DNA of 64,000 bases from Legionellaceae bacterium. GTDB taxonomy: Bacteria > Pseudomonadota > Gammaproteobacteria > Legionellales > Legionellaceae. The notes beneath the pieces were generated by a model that did not search any database, had not been told where the DNA came from, and saw nothing but the letters and a program-made list of their open reading frames with translations. Position 1 is the stretch's first letter, and every line of letters starts with the position of its first letter. The position numbers and the translations under genes were made by a program. The stretch spans positions 36,169-100,168 of the forward strand of contig JARGNP010000005.1 of the NCBI GenBank assembly GCA_029210265.1, written 5' to 3'. This document shows positions 29,136 through 39,263 of this stretch, piece by piece.

Positions 29136-29921
29136 TTAAGATAATGAGTTGAAAAAGCTCATTTTGAAATGGTGCGAAGCATTATCTTCTGCGTTATGTA
29201 AAAGCAAAGCCAGGCGTTCAGGCTCACTTTTGGCCATAAATGCACGTTGTGAAGCCATCTGTGGTGGTAAAAAAAGTAAAGCCTCACCTGTGACTGCAAG
29301 CGATGCTGTGTCAGCGCTGAGTTGATTACAAAAGCTTTTTGTATGTGATATACAGGGGTATAACAAACCATCAGATATGCAAGATCCCGCATCCATGGCT
29401 ATATATCCACAGGCATCACCGACGAGACCATCAAAATGAACCATTTCATCTTTTGCATACCGCAATGATTGTTGTTCGGTATGCAGTGTAATGGGTCTGT
29501 CAGGTTTATATGCATGCCTTATGGCTTGCTTAACCGCTTCATCATGATCTGAACGGCCGCCGGACGCACAGACGATGGAAATGCTTTGCATTTCATTTTT
29601 ATCACAAAATTGAATGGCTTTTTCTAAATCCGTATATTCTTGATTTTTAGCCGGTACAATCAATACATCATGTAAGCCACGGTAAGGCCTCGAGTCGTTG
29701 GTGATGCCATCGTATCCGTCTGAAATTCCCCAGAACTCTTGTGCAACATGATCAACAGAATCAAAATCGCCTAAAATGCAGTCGATACGGTTTGAATCAC
29801 ACCATCGCATTTGATTTAATGCGCCATCAAGTACAATAACAAATTTATCTTTCATCGCTTCTAAAATAATATCTCGATGAAGAAACGGCCCGTTAGCAAT
29901 AATAACAACATTTTTTTTCAT
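29136..29921 (-). CDS. Thiamine pyrophosphokinase-like protein
   Basis: The 261 residues match the TPK fold: ANGPF near residue 9, the metal-binding ILGDFDSVD near 50, [12 protein letters not shown] near 94 (family DxDDTDLE), and [11 protein letters not shown] near 117. The enzyme would phosphorylate thiamine to thiamine diphosphate. The first aspartate of the DKDxTD motif is replaced by glutamine or glutamate, so activity is not certain. The start overlaps the thyA stop by four bases (ATGA), an unusual partnership. The C-terminal lid domain appears to be present. Confidence 0.82.
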   Translation of the reverse strand: MKKNVVIIANGPFLHRDIILEAMKDKFVIVLDGALNQMRWCDSNRIDCILGDFDSVDHVAQEFWGISDGYDGITNDSRPYRGLHDVLIVPAKNQEYTDLEKAIQFCDKNEMQSISIVCASGGRSDHDEAVKQAIRHAYKPDRPITLHTEQQSLRYAKDEMVHFDGLVGDACGYIAMDAGSCISDGLLYPCISHTKSFCNQLSADTASLAVTGEALLFLPPQMASQRAFMAKSEPERLALLLHNAEDNASHHFKMSFFNSLS

Positions 29922-30712
29922 ACAGCAATTGGCGCCTTAATGGTTGGGTATGCGTCATAATCTAAAAAAGAAAAATCATCAAAAACATAATCAAAAACAG
30001 AATCGGGTTTGCGATGAATTTCGAGCTTGGGTAGATCACGTGGTGTACGTTCGAGCTGTGTGCGGGCTTGATCCAGGTGATTTTGATACAAATGACAGTC
30101 ACCACCGGTCCAAATAAACTCACCGACGTCTAAATTACATTGTGCGGCAATCATATGCGTGAGTAGTGCGTAAGAAGCAATATTAAACGGTACACCTAAA
30201 AACACATCGGCCGAACGCTGATAGAGCTGACATGAAAGCTTGCCATCGGCGACATAAAATTGGAATAACAAGTGGCATGGAGGAAGCTTCATTTCATCAA
30301 GTTCACCAACGTTCCAGGCCGAAACAATGAGGCGGCGTGACAAAGGATTTGTTTTAATCTGCTCAATAACTTCGCTGATTTGATCAATCACTTGGCCGTC
30401 TTTTTTACCCCAGCTGCGCCACTGATGCCCATAAACAGGACCCAGATTACCCGCGTCATCAGCCCATGCATTCCAAATAGACACCCCATTATCTTTGAGG
30501 TATTTAATATTAGTATCACCTTGAAGAAACCAAAGCAGCTCGTGAACAATGCTTTTAAGATGTAGTTTTTTGGTTGTCAGTAGTGGAAAGCCTTGGGTCA
30601 AATCAAAGCGCATTTGGTGGCCAAATACGGATAACACGCCGGTACCTGTGCGGTCTTTTTTTAGCGTACCATGCGTTAGAACATGTTCAACGAGGTTTAG
30701 GTATGTTTTCAT
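29918..30712 (-). CDS. thyA: Thymidylate synthase
   Basis: Converts dUMP to dTMP using methylene-tetrahydrofolate. The length of 264 residues equals the E. coli enzyme. Visible are [19 protein letters not shown] near 20, [19 protein letters not shown] near 50, the catalytic cysteine in [12 protein letters not shown] near 143, and [20 protein letters not shown] near 165. I chose the ATG at 30712 ([12 protein letters not shown]). It overlaps the lgt end by 26 bases in the conserved order rppH-ptsP-lgt-thyA. Confidence 0.98.
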   Translation of the reverse strand: MKTYLNLVEHVLTHGTLKKDRTGTGVLSVFGHQMRFDLTQGFPLLTTKKLHLKSIVHELLWFLQGDTNIKYLKDNGVSIWNAWADDAGNLGPVYGHQWRSWGKKDGQVIDQISEVIEQIKTNPLSRRLIVSAWNVGELDEMKLPPCHLLFQFYVADGKLSCQLYQRSADVFLGVPFNIASYALLTHMIAAQCNLDVGEFIWTGGDCHLYQNHLDQARTQLERTPRDLPKLEIHRKPDSVFDYVFDDFSFLDYDAYPTIKAPIAV

Positions 30713-31481
30713 AACGTTTTGTCCACCACAAATAAAAACCAAAAAGAAACATGGGTATCGATAAAAGTTGCCCCATGGTCAGCCAACGGAATGCGACAAA
30801 CCCAAGTTGTAAGTCGGGTTCTCGGAAGAATTCTATCATAAAGCGGCACACAGCATAACTCATTAAGAATAGGGCTGCTATCGTTCCAGCGGGTCGAGGT
30901 TTTCGGCTGTACCATGTGAGCAGCAGTAAAAGTACCAAGCCTTCCAGAGCCATTTCGTAGAGCTGTGAGGGATGGCGAGGTTCGGGGCCCGCTAAAGGAA
31001 AAACCATACCCCAAGGTACATCGGTTATGCGTCCCCAAAGCTCGCCGTTAATAAAGTTGCCGGCGCGTCCGGCGCCCAGACCAAACGGCACCAGAGGCGC
31101 TGTAAAATCGGCCACATCCCAAAAGGTTTTATGTTGTTTATGGGCAAATAAAGCGAGTGCTGCCATCACACCAAGTAAGCCACCATGAAACGACATGCCG
31201 CCTTCCCATATTCTAAAAACAATCCACGGCGCATGGATAAACGCAATGGTTTGATAAAACACAAGGTAGCCTAAGCGTCCGCCTATAATCACGCCTAACG
31301 CAAGAAAAAAAATAAGATCGCCGATTTGTTCTGAAGTCCAATGAAGAGCTTGATGCTTAACACGCCAGTGCGCAAGCCCGTAGGCTCCAGCAAAGCCAAG
31401 TAAGTACATAAGTCCGTACCAATGCACGCTTAATGGGCCAAGAGAGAAGGCAATAGGATTAATGGAGGGGTAAGTTAGCAT
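30687..31481 (-). CDS. lgt: Prolipoprotein diacylglyceryl transferase
   Basis: Inner-membrane enzyme that attaches diacylglycerol to the lipobox cysteine of prolipoproteins. The 264 residues form about seven membrane helices. The Lgt signature appears as [13 protein letters not shown] near residue 138, [12 protein letters not shown] near 175 and an FREPD segment near 225. It supports the two BON lipoproteins seen at 61157-62316 among other clients. Its neighbours ptsP and thyA are the conserved ones. Confidence 0.97.
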   Translation of the reverse strand: MLTYPSINPIAFSLGPLSVHWYGLMYLLGFAGAYGLAHWRVKHQALHWTSEQIGDLIFFLALGVIIGGRLGYLVFYQTIAFIHAPWIVFRIWEGGMSFHGGLLGVMAALALFAHKQHKTFWDVADFTAPLVPFGLGAGRAGNFINGELWGRITDVPWGMVFPLAGPEPRHPSQLYEMALEGLVLLLLLTWYSRKPRPAGTIAALFLMSYAVCRFMIEFFREPDLQLGFVAFRWLTMGQLLSIPMFLFGFYLWWTKRYENIPKPR

Positions 31482-31499
31482 AGAGTAATACGTCCTTTT

Positions 31500-33791
31500 T
31501 TAGGATTTACCGGCGCGAATTAAGCCACCTAAGCCTTCGTGCTCGAGGGCTTTTTGTAGGTGCAATCGAATATCGGATGCGTGTTCGAGTTTTAATACAT
31601 CGGCCAAAATTTTACGTGCTTTTGCGAGTGAAAAGCTTCGAATAATCCATTTTATACGAGGTAGGCTAGCAGAGTTCATACTCAGCGAATCAAAACCCAT
31701 GGCGAGCAATAAGATCACAGCATAAGGATCGCTGGCCATTTCACCGCATAAGCTCACATGAACACCGGCGGCGTGCCCGCCTTCAATCACTTTGAGAAGC
31801 ATTTGAAGCATCGCTGGATGCAAAGCATCATATAAATTGGAAACGCGAGCATTATTGCGATCAACGGCTAATAAATATTGCGTTAAATCATTGGTGCCGA
31901 CTGAAAGAAAATCAACACGACGCGCAAACGCTTCGGCCAAATAGACCGCGGCAGGAACTTCGATCATGACACCTATGTCAGGCTTATTGATGGGACAACC
32001 TTCTTCGATGAGTTCGGCATGCGCTTGGTTGATGAGTTCAATCGCCTCATCGATTTCGTTTAAGGTGGTTACCATGGGAAGCAAGATACGTAAGTTATTA
32101 AGATCTTGGCTTGCACGCATCATGGCGCGTACTTGGAGTAAGAACAAATCGGGATGATCGAGCGTGACACGAATGCCGCGCCATCCAAGAGAAGGATTTT
32201 CTTCTTCAATAGGAAAATAAGGCAGGGGTTTGTCACCGCCGATATCAAGTGTTCGCATGGTTACACTGCGTGGTGCAAATGCTTTTAGGATTTGGCGATA
32301 AATCACGTATTGCTCGTCTTCAGATGGAAAACGGTCGCGTGTCATAAATGGAACTTCTGAGCGGTATAGACCCACGCCCTCGGCACCGACGCTCATGGAT
32401 AAGCCCGTATCCAGCGCAAGCCCTGTGTTGACATGTAATTTGATGCGGTGTGCATCGGTTGTTTCAGCAGGCTTGTCACGGAGTTTAACCAGGCTTTGAT
32501 TAAGTTCCGCTTCTTCTTGGGCTAAAAGTTTGTATTCGGCGACCAGTGATTTGGATGGCGAGATAAAAACATGCCCATAATACCCATCCACCACCATGGC
32601 GCGTCTTGAGACTTCGTCTAATTTAAAACCACGCACACCCATAACTGTTGGAATACCTAAAGCGCGCGCTAAAATCGCCACATGGGAGTTGTTACTGCCT
32701 TTACTTGAAACAACACCAACCAACTGACCTTCAGGAACTTCAGCAAGCGCTGCTGCAGACACTTCTTCGCCAATTAATATCGTGCGTTTAGGATAAACAA
32801 TATCAACGGCTTGTGATGATTGTAATTCAGCCAGTACGCGTCGCCCAAGATCTCGAAAATCACTGGCGCGCTCACGCAGGTAGTCGTCTTTCATTTCTTC
32901 GAAAGTAAAAATATGTCGCTTAATTACCGTGGCAAGGGCACTTTGGGCGCAAAGTTTTTCGTCGTGAATGCTGCGCTCAACTTCGGCACCTAAGTTTTCT
33001 TTATCTAAAATACGTAAATACACATCAAACAGTGAGTGGTCATGCTCAGAGACGCTTGCATGCATGCGTCGGCTTAGTTGATGCATGGTGTCGCGAGCCG
33101 CGTCTAAAGCGGTGTGAAAAATTTCAATTTCATGATCAACATCTTCAATCAGTTGCCGAGGAACGGCGTCGATATCTGCGGGTGGAGAAATAACGACGGC
33201 ACTTCCTATAGCAACACCGGGGACCGATGCTATACCACTCAAGGCTAAATGTGTGACTTCGTTTTTTTTTGTACTCGATGTTTTCGGCTGCGTGAGTTTA
33301 GCAAGTTCACCGGTTGCTTCGGCGTGTGCAATAATACCGCCAAGTTGCGCTGCAAGAGTGATAAGAAATGCTTCTTCAGCATCGTCAAACTCACGTTTTT
33401 CAGCTTGTTGTACGATGAGGACGCCATATAATTTTCGGTGTTGGAGAATAGGAACGCCAAGAAAAGCATGCAGTGCATCTTCACCGAAAAGTGGTTCGGT
33501 AATAAAGGCTTTGTGCTCGCGTGCGTTGTTCATGTTAAGCGGTTCTTCGCGTCGACCTACCAAGCCAATCAGGCCTTTGTTTAGGGGGACACGAATTTTG
33601 AACTCAGCTTTTTTATCTAAGCCTTCAGTTGCGATTAAAACATATTCGGCGCGTTTGTCATCGATAAGAAATGCAGATACAGCATCGACATTGATAGCCT
33701 CGCGGATGCGCTGGACTAAGGTGGTGAGTGCCCCGGTAAGATCGTTTGCCGTGGTGACATCTTGAACGATACGTTTGAGCAATTTCAGCAT
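31500..33791 (-). CDS. ptsP: PEP-protein phosphotransferase of the nitrogen PTS (EI-Ntr)
   Basis: First enzyme of the nitrogen phosphotransferase system; it autophosphorylates from PEP and passes phosphate to NPr. The 763 residues contain an N-terminal GAF sensor domain (1-165), an EI N-terminal domain, the phosphohistidine site in SSKGSNNSHVAILARALG near residue 370, and the C-terminal PEP-binding barrel with LYRSEVPFM, MRTLDIGGDKPLPYF, FLSVGTNDLTQYLLAVDR and SLCGEMASD. It lies between rppH and lgt. Confidence 0.96.
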   Translation of the reverse strand: MLKLLKRIVQDVTTANDLTGALTTLVQRIREAINVDAVSAFLIDDKRAEYVLIATEGLDKKAEFKIRVPLNKGLIGLVGRREEPLNMNNAREHKAFITEPLFGEDALHAFLGVPILQHRKLYGVLIVQQAEKREFDDAEEAFLITLAAQLGGIIAHAEATGELAKLTQPKTSSTKKNEVTHLALSGIASVPGVAIGSAVVISPPADIDAVPRQLIEDVDHEIEIFHTALDAARDTMHQLSRRMHASVSEHDHSLFDVYLRILDKENLGAEVERSIHDEKLCAQSALATVIKRHIFTFEEMKDDYLRERASDFRDLGRRVLAELQSSQAVDIVYPKRTILIGEEVSAAALAEVPEGQLVGVVSSKGSNNSHVAILARALGIPTVMGVRGFKLDEVSRRAMVVDGYYGHVFISPSKSLVAEYKLLAQEEAELNQSLVKLRDKPAETTDAHRIKLHVNTGLALDTGLSMSVGAEGVGLYRSEVPFMTRDRFPSEDEQYVIYRQILKAFAPRSVTMRTLDIGGDKPLPYFPIEEENPSLGWRGIRVTLDHPDLFLLQVRAMMRASQDLNNLRILLPMVTTLNEIDEAIELINQAHAELIEEGCPINKPDIGVMIEVPAAVYLAEAFARRVDFLSVGTNDLTQYLLAVDRNNARVSNLYDALHPAMLQMLLKVIEGGHAAGVHVSLCGEMASDPYAVILLLAMGFDSLSMNSASLPRIKWIIRSFSLAKARKILADVLKLEHASDIRLHLQKALEHEGLGGLIRAGKS

Positions 33792-33803
33792 AGGCTATAT
33801 AGA

Positions 33804-34331
33804 CTATTGACGCGCATGGTGACCTCGAGTTTGTCGCGCTCCTAGGTGAATTGGGCGTTTTTTCATGAGAGGCGCCAGTTCTTTTAGGGCTTGAACATAC
33901 ACGTGACGTTTAAAAAAGATCACGTGATCCTGCGGCTCATAGTAGTCTATCCAGCGCCAACTGTCGAATTCGGGTGAATCAAAGAGATCTAAACGAATTT
34001 TTTGTTCGTTGGCCTCAAGTTTTAAAAGAAACCACTTTTGTTTTTGCCCAATCACAAGCGGTGTGCTTCCGTGGCGTAAGTATTGCTTGGGCAGACGATA
34101 TTTTAGCCATCGTCGGGTCACACCGAGAATACTGATGTCTTCAGGTGCAAGACCGACTTCTTCGCGTAGCTCACGCAGCATGGCCTCTTCAGCCGTTTCA
34201 CCGGTGGCAAGACCGCCCTGTGGAAATTGCCATGAATCATGCCCTTGGCGTTTACCCCAAAAAGCGCGTCCTGACTCATTGATTAAAATAATCCCTACGT
34301 TGAGCCTGTATCCAGCGCGGTCGACGACCAT
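33804..34331 (-). CDS. rppH: RNA pyrophosphohydrolase RppH
   Basis: Nudix hydrolase that removes pyrophosphate from mRNA 5' ends and starts their decay. It has 175 residues. The Nudix box is GGLATGETAEEAMLRELREE near residues 39-58, preceded by WQFPQ. The start MVVDRAGYRLNVGIILIN and YKRHVY-like FFKRHVYVQAL segments match the family. It is the first gene of the rppH-ptsP-lgt-thyA cluster, divergent from ansA with a 175-base gap. Confidence 0.96.
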   Translation of the reverse strand: MVVDRAGYRLNVGIILINESGRAFWGKRQGHDSWQFPQGGLATGETAEEAMLRELREEVGLAPEDISILGVTRRWLKYRLPKQYLRHGSTPLVIGQKQKWFLLKLEANEQKIRLDLFDSPEFDSWRWIDYYEPQDHVIFFKRHVYVQALKELAPLMKKRPIHLGARQTRGHHARQ

Positions 34332-34506
34332 AATATTATTAATCCAAGTTGATAATACAATTGTTTTACATATTTAGAGATTTTTTCATAAAAGACAAGG
34401 CCTTGGCAAATGAACTTGTATCTAGACTCAAATAAGTGGAACAATCAGCCTGTATTGCTTATAATTAAAACAGGTCGGTGGGTGGTTCGTGTTCTAGGGG
34501 CATGCT

Positions 34507-35523
34507 TTGAAAAAAAATATTTTGATTTTAAACACCGGGGGCACTATTAGCTCGGTTAAAACGAGCGAAGGCTATCAGCCTAAAGCGAATCATGTTGAAA
34601 AAGCTTTGCGTGCAATCCCTGCATTCTCGCATGCCGACATGCCTGATTATGAAGTTCTTGAATACAAGCCTTTGCTTGATTCTTCTAATTTAACGTATGA
34701 AGATTGGAATCAACTGGCCGAAGATATTAGCTGTTATTATGAAAAATTTGATGGGTTTGTTATTTTTCATGGTACCGACACCATGGCGTACACTGCTTCA
34801 GCATTATCGTTTATGCTTGAGAATTTAAGTAAGCCGGTTATTCTTACGGGCTCTCAAATTCCGCTATCTGAAGTACGAAACGATGCGTTGGATAATGCAC
34901 TCACATCACTTTGGCTCTGTGCGCATAGGCCCATTCATGAGGTCTGTGTGTATTTTAATCAAAGTTTACTACGTGGCAATCGCACACAAAAAATAAGTTC
35001 CACACGGTTTGATGCGTTTGACTCCCCTAATTTTCCTCACTTGGCTGAAATCGAGCAAAACATTAATATGGCCAGTGGCTTGCTATTGCCCGAACCAAAA
35101 AAACCGTTCCATTGGCAGCCTCTTAGGCCGCAGTGCATTGCAAATTTTAGATTATGCCCGGGTACGGCCATGGAGGTATTAGAAACCTTGCTTCAGATGC
35201 CACTTCAAGCACTTGTGCTCGAAACCTATGGTTTAGGTAATGCTCCGAATAATTCACCTCGTTTTTTAAAAATATTAGCTGAAGCGTCTGCTCGAGGCGT
35301 GATTCTTGTAAACAGCAGCCAGTGCGCTCATGGGCTTGTTAAAATGGAGCAATATGCTACCGGACATTCTTTGATTAATGCAGGGCTTGTGAGTGGGCAT
35401 GACATGACGCCTGAGGCTATTTATTGCAAACTTCTATATTTGATGAGCAAGTATAGTGATTTAACCCAAGTGAAAGCTGAGATGGTCCGTGATATTGCCG
35501 GTGAGTTGAGTTTGGGTAAGTAA
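34507..35523 (+). CDS. ansA: Type I (cytoplasmic) L-asparaginase
   Basis: Hydrolyses asparagine to aspartate and ammonia. The 338 residues carry the two catalytic threonine motifs, LNTGGTISSV near residue 8 and FHGTDTMAYTASALSFML near 91, with ILTGSQIPLSEVRNDA following. No signal peptide is present, which favours the cytoplasmic type. A TTG start is likely; the only ATG nearby is out of frame. A TATAAT at 34460-34465 may be its -10. Confidence 0.9.
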   Translation: MKKNILILNTGGTISSVKTSEGYQPKANHVEKALRAIPAFSHADMPDYEVLEYKPLLDSSNLTYEDWNQLAEDISCYYEKFDGFVIFHGTDTMAYTASALSFMLENLSKPVILTGSQIPLSEVRNDALDNALTSLWLCAHRPIHEVCVYFNQSLLRGNRTQKISSTRFDAFDSPNFPHLAEIEQNINMASGLLLPEPKKPFHWQPLRPQCIANFRLCPGTAMEVLETLLQMPLQALVLETYGLGNAPNNSPRFLKILAEASARGVILVNSSQCAHGLVKMEQYATGHSLINAGLVSGHDMTPEAIYCKLLYLMSKYSDLTQVKAEMVRDIAGELSLGK

Positions 35524-35532
35524 GCTAATTTT

Positions 35533-35579
35533 AAGTTGTTTTTATAAGTTGTTTTTATAAGTTGTTTTTATAAGTTGTC
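35533..35579. repeat. Tandem 13-base repeat downstream of ansA
   Basis: Three exact copies of AAGTTGTTTTTAT (35533-35545, 35546-35558, 35559-35571) are followed by a partial fourth, AAGTTGTC. They lie in the 112 bases between ansA and the glycosyltransferase operon, about 57 bases before its start codon. Copy-number change by slippage could affect spacing of any promoter there. Confidence 0.85.
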
Positions 35580-35635
35580 TTCAATCAAGTATTTCTATAA
35601 TCTTTTGCCAACGCAGGGGCAGGTGGTTGGCATAC

Positions 35636-37519
35636 ATGCATGTGAATACAAAATTAGCTTTATCATGGGCTTTAGGTTTTTGCATGCTTATGATTATAAG
35701 CATGGCTTACAGCAATCATTTTTATAATAGCTTTCATTTTGATGATTTTCATGTGCTCGTCAATAATGCTTATATCCAAGATTTACATAATTTTAAATTA
35801 TTTTTTACTGATAGTTCAACGATAAGTTCCTTACCTGCGAATCAAACGTATCGCCCGATGCTTACGCTCTCATTAGCTGTCGATTATTGGATGGGTGACG
35901 AATTAACACCTTTATGGTTTCATAGTTCAACCTTTGTTTGGTATTTAGCCCTATGTGTATTGCTATATTTCTTTTTTACAAAAATAACACAAGCAGCTAT
36001 TTCAAGCCGATGGAATATGATGTTTTCATGGTTTGCGGTCGCATGGTATGGCCTGCATACGGCAAATGCCGAGACCATTAATTATATTTCAGCGCGTTCT
36101 GATTCGGTTTCAACGTTTTGGTTAATTTGCTCGTTTATTGTTTTTATTTATTGGCCCAAGCATCGTCGATGGGGTTTGTATCTTGTGCCTCTGATCATTG
36201 GTCTGTTATTTAAACAAACGCTTTTGGTATTTCCCGGCTTGTTGTTTTTATATGTTTTATATTTTGAAAAACGTGCCGGATTGCTTGCGTTCAAGTCTTG
36301 CTTAGGTGCTTTTAAGACCGTATTGCCCGCGTTGGTTACGTGCATGATGATGTGTGTTTTTTTAATAAAAATGCAGTCTATATCAGCCGATACGGGGGGA
36401 GGCTCGGCATATGCTTATTTAATAACACAGCCTTATGTCATGTTGCATTATTTTGTAACCTTCTTTTTGCCTTTGCAGTTGAGTGCAGATACTGATCTAG
36501 CCCGTTTAACAAGCATGGCTGACCCACGTTTTTTTATGGGTATCGCATTTATTTTTATGATGATGATTGTAGCTTTTTTTACATCAAATTATACGAAAAC
36601 ACGGCCTATTTCGTTTGGTGTTTTTTGGTTTTTTATTGCACTGATTCCGACTTCTGTCGTGCCCTTGGCTGAAGTGATGAATGATCACCGTACTTTTTTC
36701 CCATTCATCGGTTTATTGCTTGCTGTGACCTTTGCTCTTTATCTTGTGGCTTTAACCTTCGCCTCGCAATTTAAACATAAATGCGGTTTGGTCTTTGTGT
36801 GTATTTTGGTTGTGTTAGGTGCTCATGGTTACGGAACATATCAACGCAATAAGGTTTGGAGAACAGAGGCTTCGCTTTGGAAAGATGTAAGCATTAAAAG
36901 CCCTTATAATGGCCGGGGCCTTATGAATTATGGCTTAACGCTTATGGGAGAAGGGCGTTATGATGAGGCAGAAAAGTATTTTTTACGGTCGCTGAAGCTT
37001 AATCCCTATTACGGTGTGTTACATACAAATTTAGGCATACTAAAGCAAGCCAAGGGCAAGACAAAAGAGGCAGAAACTTATTTTAAACAAGCCATGCAGT
37101 ACGGACCCAATGACCCGGGTGTTTTATATTTTTACGCAACTTTTTTGAAGAGCACGGGGCGTATAGTTGAAGCAAAATCTTTGCTTCAGAGGCTTGTTCG
37201 TTTGAGTCCTGGGCATCAAGGGGGGCGAGATTTGCTTCTAGAAATCAATCAAGCACATACAGCAGAAAATTATCTTGATAGGAGCTTATCTTATTACAAT
37301 AACAAGCAGTATGAAGCATGTATTAAGGCGTGTCAGCAGGCATTAAGACTTAAGCCAAATTACGCAGCGGCATATAATAATATGTGCAGTGCATACGGTC
37401 AGTTAGGTAAGTATCATGAGGCAGAGATCGCATGTCTTGAAGCGCTTAAAATTGATCCGACATTTCAGTTAGCGAAGAATAATCTTATGGATGTAAGGCA
37501 TCAGAGAAGCTTATTATGA
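35636..37519 (+). CDS. TMTC-like GT-C membrane protein with C-terminal TPRs
   Basis: A 627-residue protein: about ten membrane segments (residues 1-400) and a C-terminal domain of TPR repeats (about 415-620, e.g. GLMNYGLTLMGEGRYDEAEK, YAAAYNNMCSAYGQLGKYHE). The first loop has FHFDDFHVLVNNAYI and later YRPMLTLSLAVDYWMGDE; this pattern matches the DD...YRP loops of eukaryotic TMTC O-mannosyltransferases, which use polyprenyl-phosphate sugars. A role as periplasmic glycosyltransferase is inferred. The ATG at 35636 has AGGTGG upstream. The stop overlaps the next start (ATGA). Confidence 0.75.
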   Translation: MHVNTKLALSWALGFCMLMIISMAYSNHFYNSFHFDDFHVLVNNAYIQDLHNFKLFFTDSSTISSLPANQTYRPMLTLSLAVDYWMGDELTPLWFHSSTFVWYLALCVLLYFFFTKITQAAISSRWNMMFSWFAVAWYGLHTANAETINYISARSDSVSTFWLICSFIVFIYWPKHRRWGLYLVPLIIGLLFKQTLLVFPGLLFLYVLYFEKRAGLLAFKSCLGAFKTVLPALVTCMMMCVFLIKMQSISADTGGGSAYAYLITQPYVMLHYFVTFFLPLQLSADTDLARLTSMADPRFFMGIAFIFMMMIVAFFTSNYTKTRPISFGVFWFFIALIPTSVVPLAEVMNDHRTFFPFIGLLLAVTFALYLVALTFASQFKHKCGLVFVCILVVLGAHGYGTYQRNKVWRTEASLWKDVSIKSPYNGRGLMNYGLTLMGEGRYDEAEKYFLRSLKLNPYYGVLHTNLGILKQAKGKTKEAETYFKQAMQYGPNDPGVLYFYATFLKSTGRIVEAKSLLQRLVRLSPGHQGGRDLLLEINQAHTAENYLDRSLSYYNNKQYEACIKACQQALRLKPNYAAAYNNMCSAYGQLGKYHEAEIACLEALKIDPTFQLAKNNLMDVRHQRSLL

Positions 37520-38466
37520 TTGCAGTTATTATGCCTTGTTATAAGGTTAAAAAGCATGTTTTAGATGTGCTAAAAAATATGGGGCCGGAGGTTGGGCTTA
37601 TTTATGTGGTGGATGATGCGTGCCCTGAGTACACGGCGAATTTTGTTCAGCAGTATTGCACGGATGAACGCGTTCATGTGATACGAAATCCGCAAAATTT
37701 AGGTGTTGGCGGTGCTGTGATGGTGGGGTATCAGGCTGCCATAGCTGATGGTGCCAAAATCATGGTTAAAGTAGATGGGGATGGGCAGATGGCCCCCTCT
37801 ATTATTCCACGTATGGTCGCACCTATTCTTGCGGGCAAAGCAGATTACACCAAAGGGAATCGGTTTTTTGATTTAGATGCCCTACGAGCGATGCCAAAAA
37901 TGCGACTTTTTGGTAATGCTGTCCTTTCGCTGATGACGAAGTTGTCTACAGGCTATTGGCATTTGTTTGATCCAACTAATGGATATACCGCAATTCATAC
38001 TAACGTTGCGAAGCATGTACGGTTTAATAAAATAAGCCCACGTTATTTTTTTGAAACAGATATGTTATTCCGACTTAATATTTTACGTGCTGTAGTGATT
38101 GATGTACCTATGAGCGCTCAGTATGGTGATGAGGTGAGTAACTTAAAAATTTCAAAAATTATAGGTGAGTTTTTCTTCAAGCATATACGAAATTGTTGGA
38201 AACGTATCTTTTATAATTATTATTTGCGTGACATGTCACTTGCGTCAATTGAATTACCGGCAGGGCTGTTTTTATTTGGTTTTGGTGTATGCTTTGGTGG
38301 GTATCAGTGGGCTCACTTCGCAAAATTAAATGTATCCACTCCAACGGGGACAGTAATGATTGCGACACTCTCAATTTTGATGGGGTTTCAATTGCTTATG
38401 GCTTTTCTCAATTATGATATTAATGCAGCATGTCGCTATCCAAAACATAAGGCGTTAGAAGAATAA
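37516..38466 (+). CDS. GtrB/DPM-like family 2 glycosyltransferase
   Basis: Probable polyprenyl-phosphate sugar synthase. The GT2 catalytic domain fills residues 1-220 with IYVVDDACPE near 28, NPQNLGVGGAV near 61 and VKVDGDGQM near 85. Two membrane segments follow at about 245-265 and 280-300, the usual GtrB arrangement. It would charge undecaprenyl phosphate with a sugar on the cytosolic side. It is coupled to the GT-C gene by a 4-base overlap, and a GtrA flippase gene lies two genes on. Confidence 0.85.
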   Translation: MIAVIMPCYKVKKHVLDVLKNMGPEVGLIYVVDDACPEYTANFVQQYCTDERVHVIRNPQNLGVGGAVMVGYQAAIADGAKIMVKVDGDGQMAPSIIPRMVAPILAGKADYTKGNRFFDLDALRAMPKMRLFGNAVLSLMTKLSTGYWHLFDPTNGYTAIHTNVAKHVRFNKISPRYFFETDMLFRLNILRAVVIDVPMSAQYGDEVSNLKISKIIGEFFFKHIRNCWKRIFYNYYLRDMSLASIELPAGLFLFGFGVCFGGYQWAHFAKLNVSTPTGTVMIATLSILMGFQLLMAFLNYDINAACRYPKHKALEE

Positions 38467-38468
38467 GC

Positions 38469-39263
38469 ATGAAAAAATTAATTAATTTATTGCGCCATCG
38501 AGAGATGGATAAAATTGACGTTAATGGAGGCGCGAGACTTGAGGAGCATCGCAAAAAGTTAATGAGCAAACCTATGTTAGGAGAAGTATTTGCGCATTTT
38601 CATGATCAGTTTCGTAAGTTAGATCATCAATTGTTCAATGCTTCGGGTCTAGAAATTGAGTTAGGTTCCGGCATAGCGCCTATGCGAGATTCTTATGCTT
38701 CGGTATTGGCAACGGATATTATGGCGGCGCCTCATCTTGATCGAGCACTTAACGCAGAAGCAATGGAGCTTGAGGACGGGGCTGTTCGTGTTTTTTATGC
38801 GCAAAACTGTTTCCATCATTTTTCCAAACCTAGGTTTTTTTTTGATGAATTGGAAAGAACTTTGGCACCAGGAGGAGGAGTTATTTTACTTGAGCCTTAT
38901 TATGGGGTGTTTGCTTCTTTTTTGTATAAGCGTTTGTTTAAAACGGAGGGCTTTGATAAAACATATCCTTCTTGGGAAACTCCAGCCACAGGCCCTATGC
39001 ATGGTGCTAATCAGGCGTTAAGTTATATTATTTTTATGCGAGACCGTGCTGAGTTTGAGCAAAAACATCCATCATTAAAAATTGTACATCATCGATTAGA
39101 CCGTTATTATTTAAAATATATTTTTTCCGGTGGATTGAATTTCAAGCAACTATGTCCGGATAAATTAAGTCCTATGCTTGCCTTATTACAAATATGTTTA
39201 CGTCCATTGAATCGCTGGTTAGCGTTGCATCATGTGATTGTGCTTCAGAAAATTAAAATATGA
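38469..39263 (+). CDS. SAM-dependent methyltransferase, class I
   Basis: A 264-residue protein with motif I LEIELGSGIAPM near residue 61, an acidic residue in ATDIMAAPHLD, FYAQNCFHHFSKP near 111 and LAPGGGVILLEPYYG near 133. This is the pattern of small-molecule or sugar methyltransferases. The start lies two bases after the GT2 stop, and the end overlaps gtrA by four bases. The likely substrate is the glycan or its lipid carrier made by this operon, which is an inference from context. Confidence 0.8.
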   Translation: MKKLINLLRHREMDKIDVNGGARLEEHRKKLMSKPMLGEVFAHFHDQFRKLDHQLFNASGLEIELGSGIAPMRDSYASVLATDIMAAPHLDRALNAEAMELEDGAVRVFYAQNCFHHFSKPRFFFDELERTLAPGGGVILLEPYYGVFASFLYKRLFKTEGFDKTYPSWETPATGPMHGANQALSYIIFMRDRAEFEQKHPSLKIVHHRLDRYYLKYIFSGGLNFKQLCPDKLSPMLALLQICLRPLNRWLALHHVIVLQKIKI

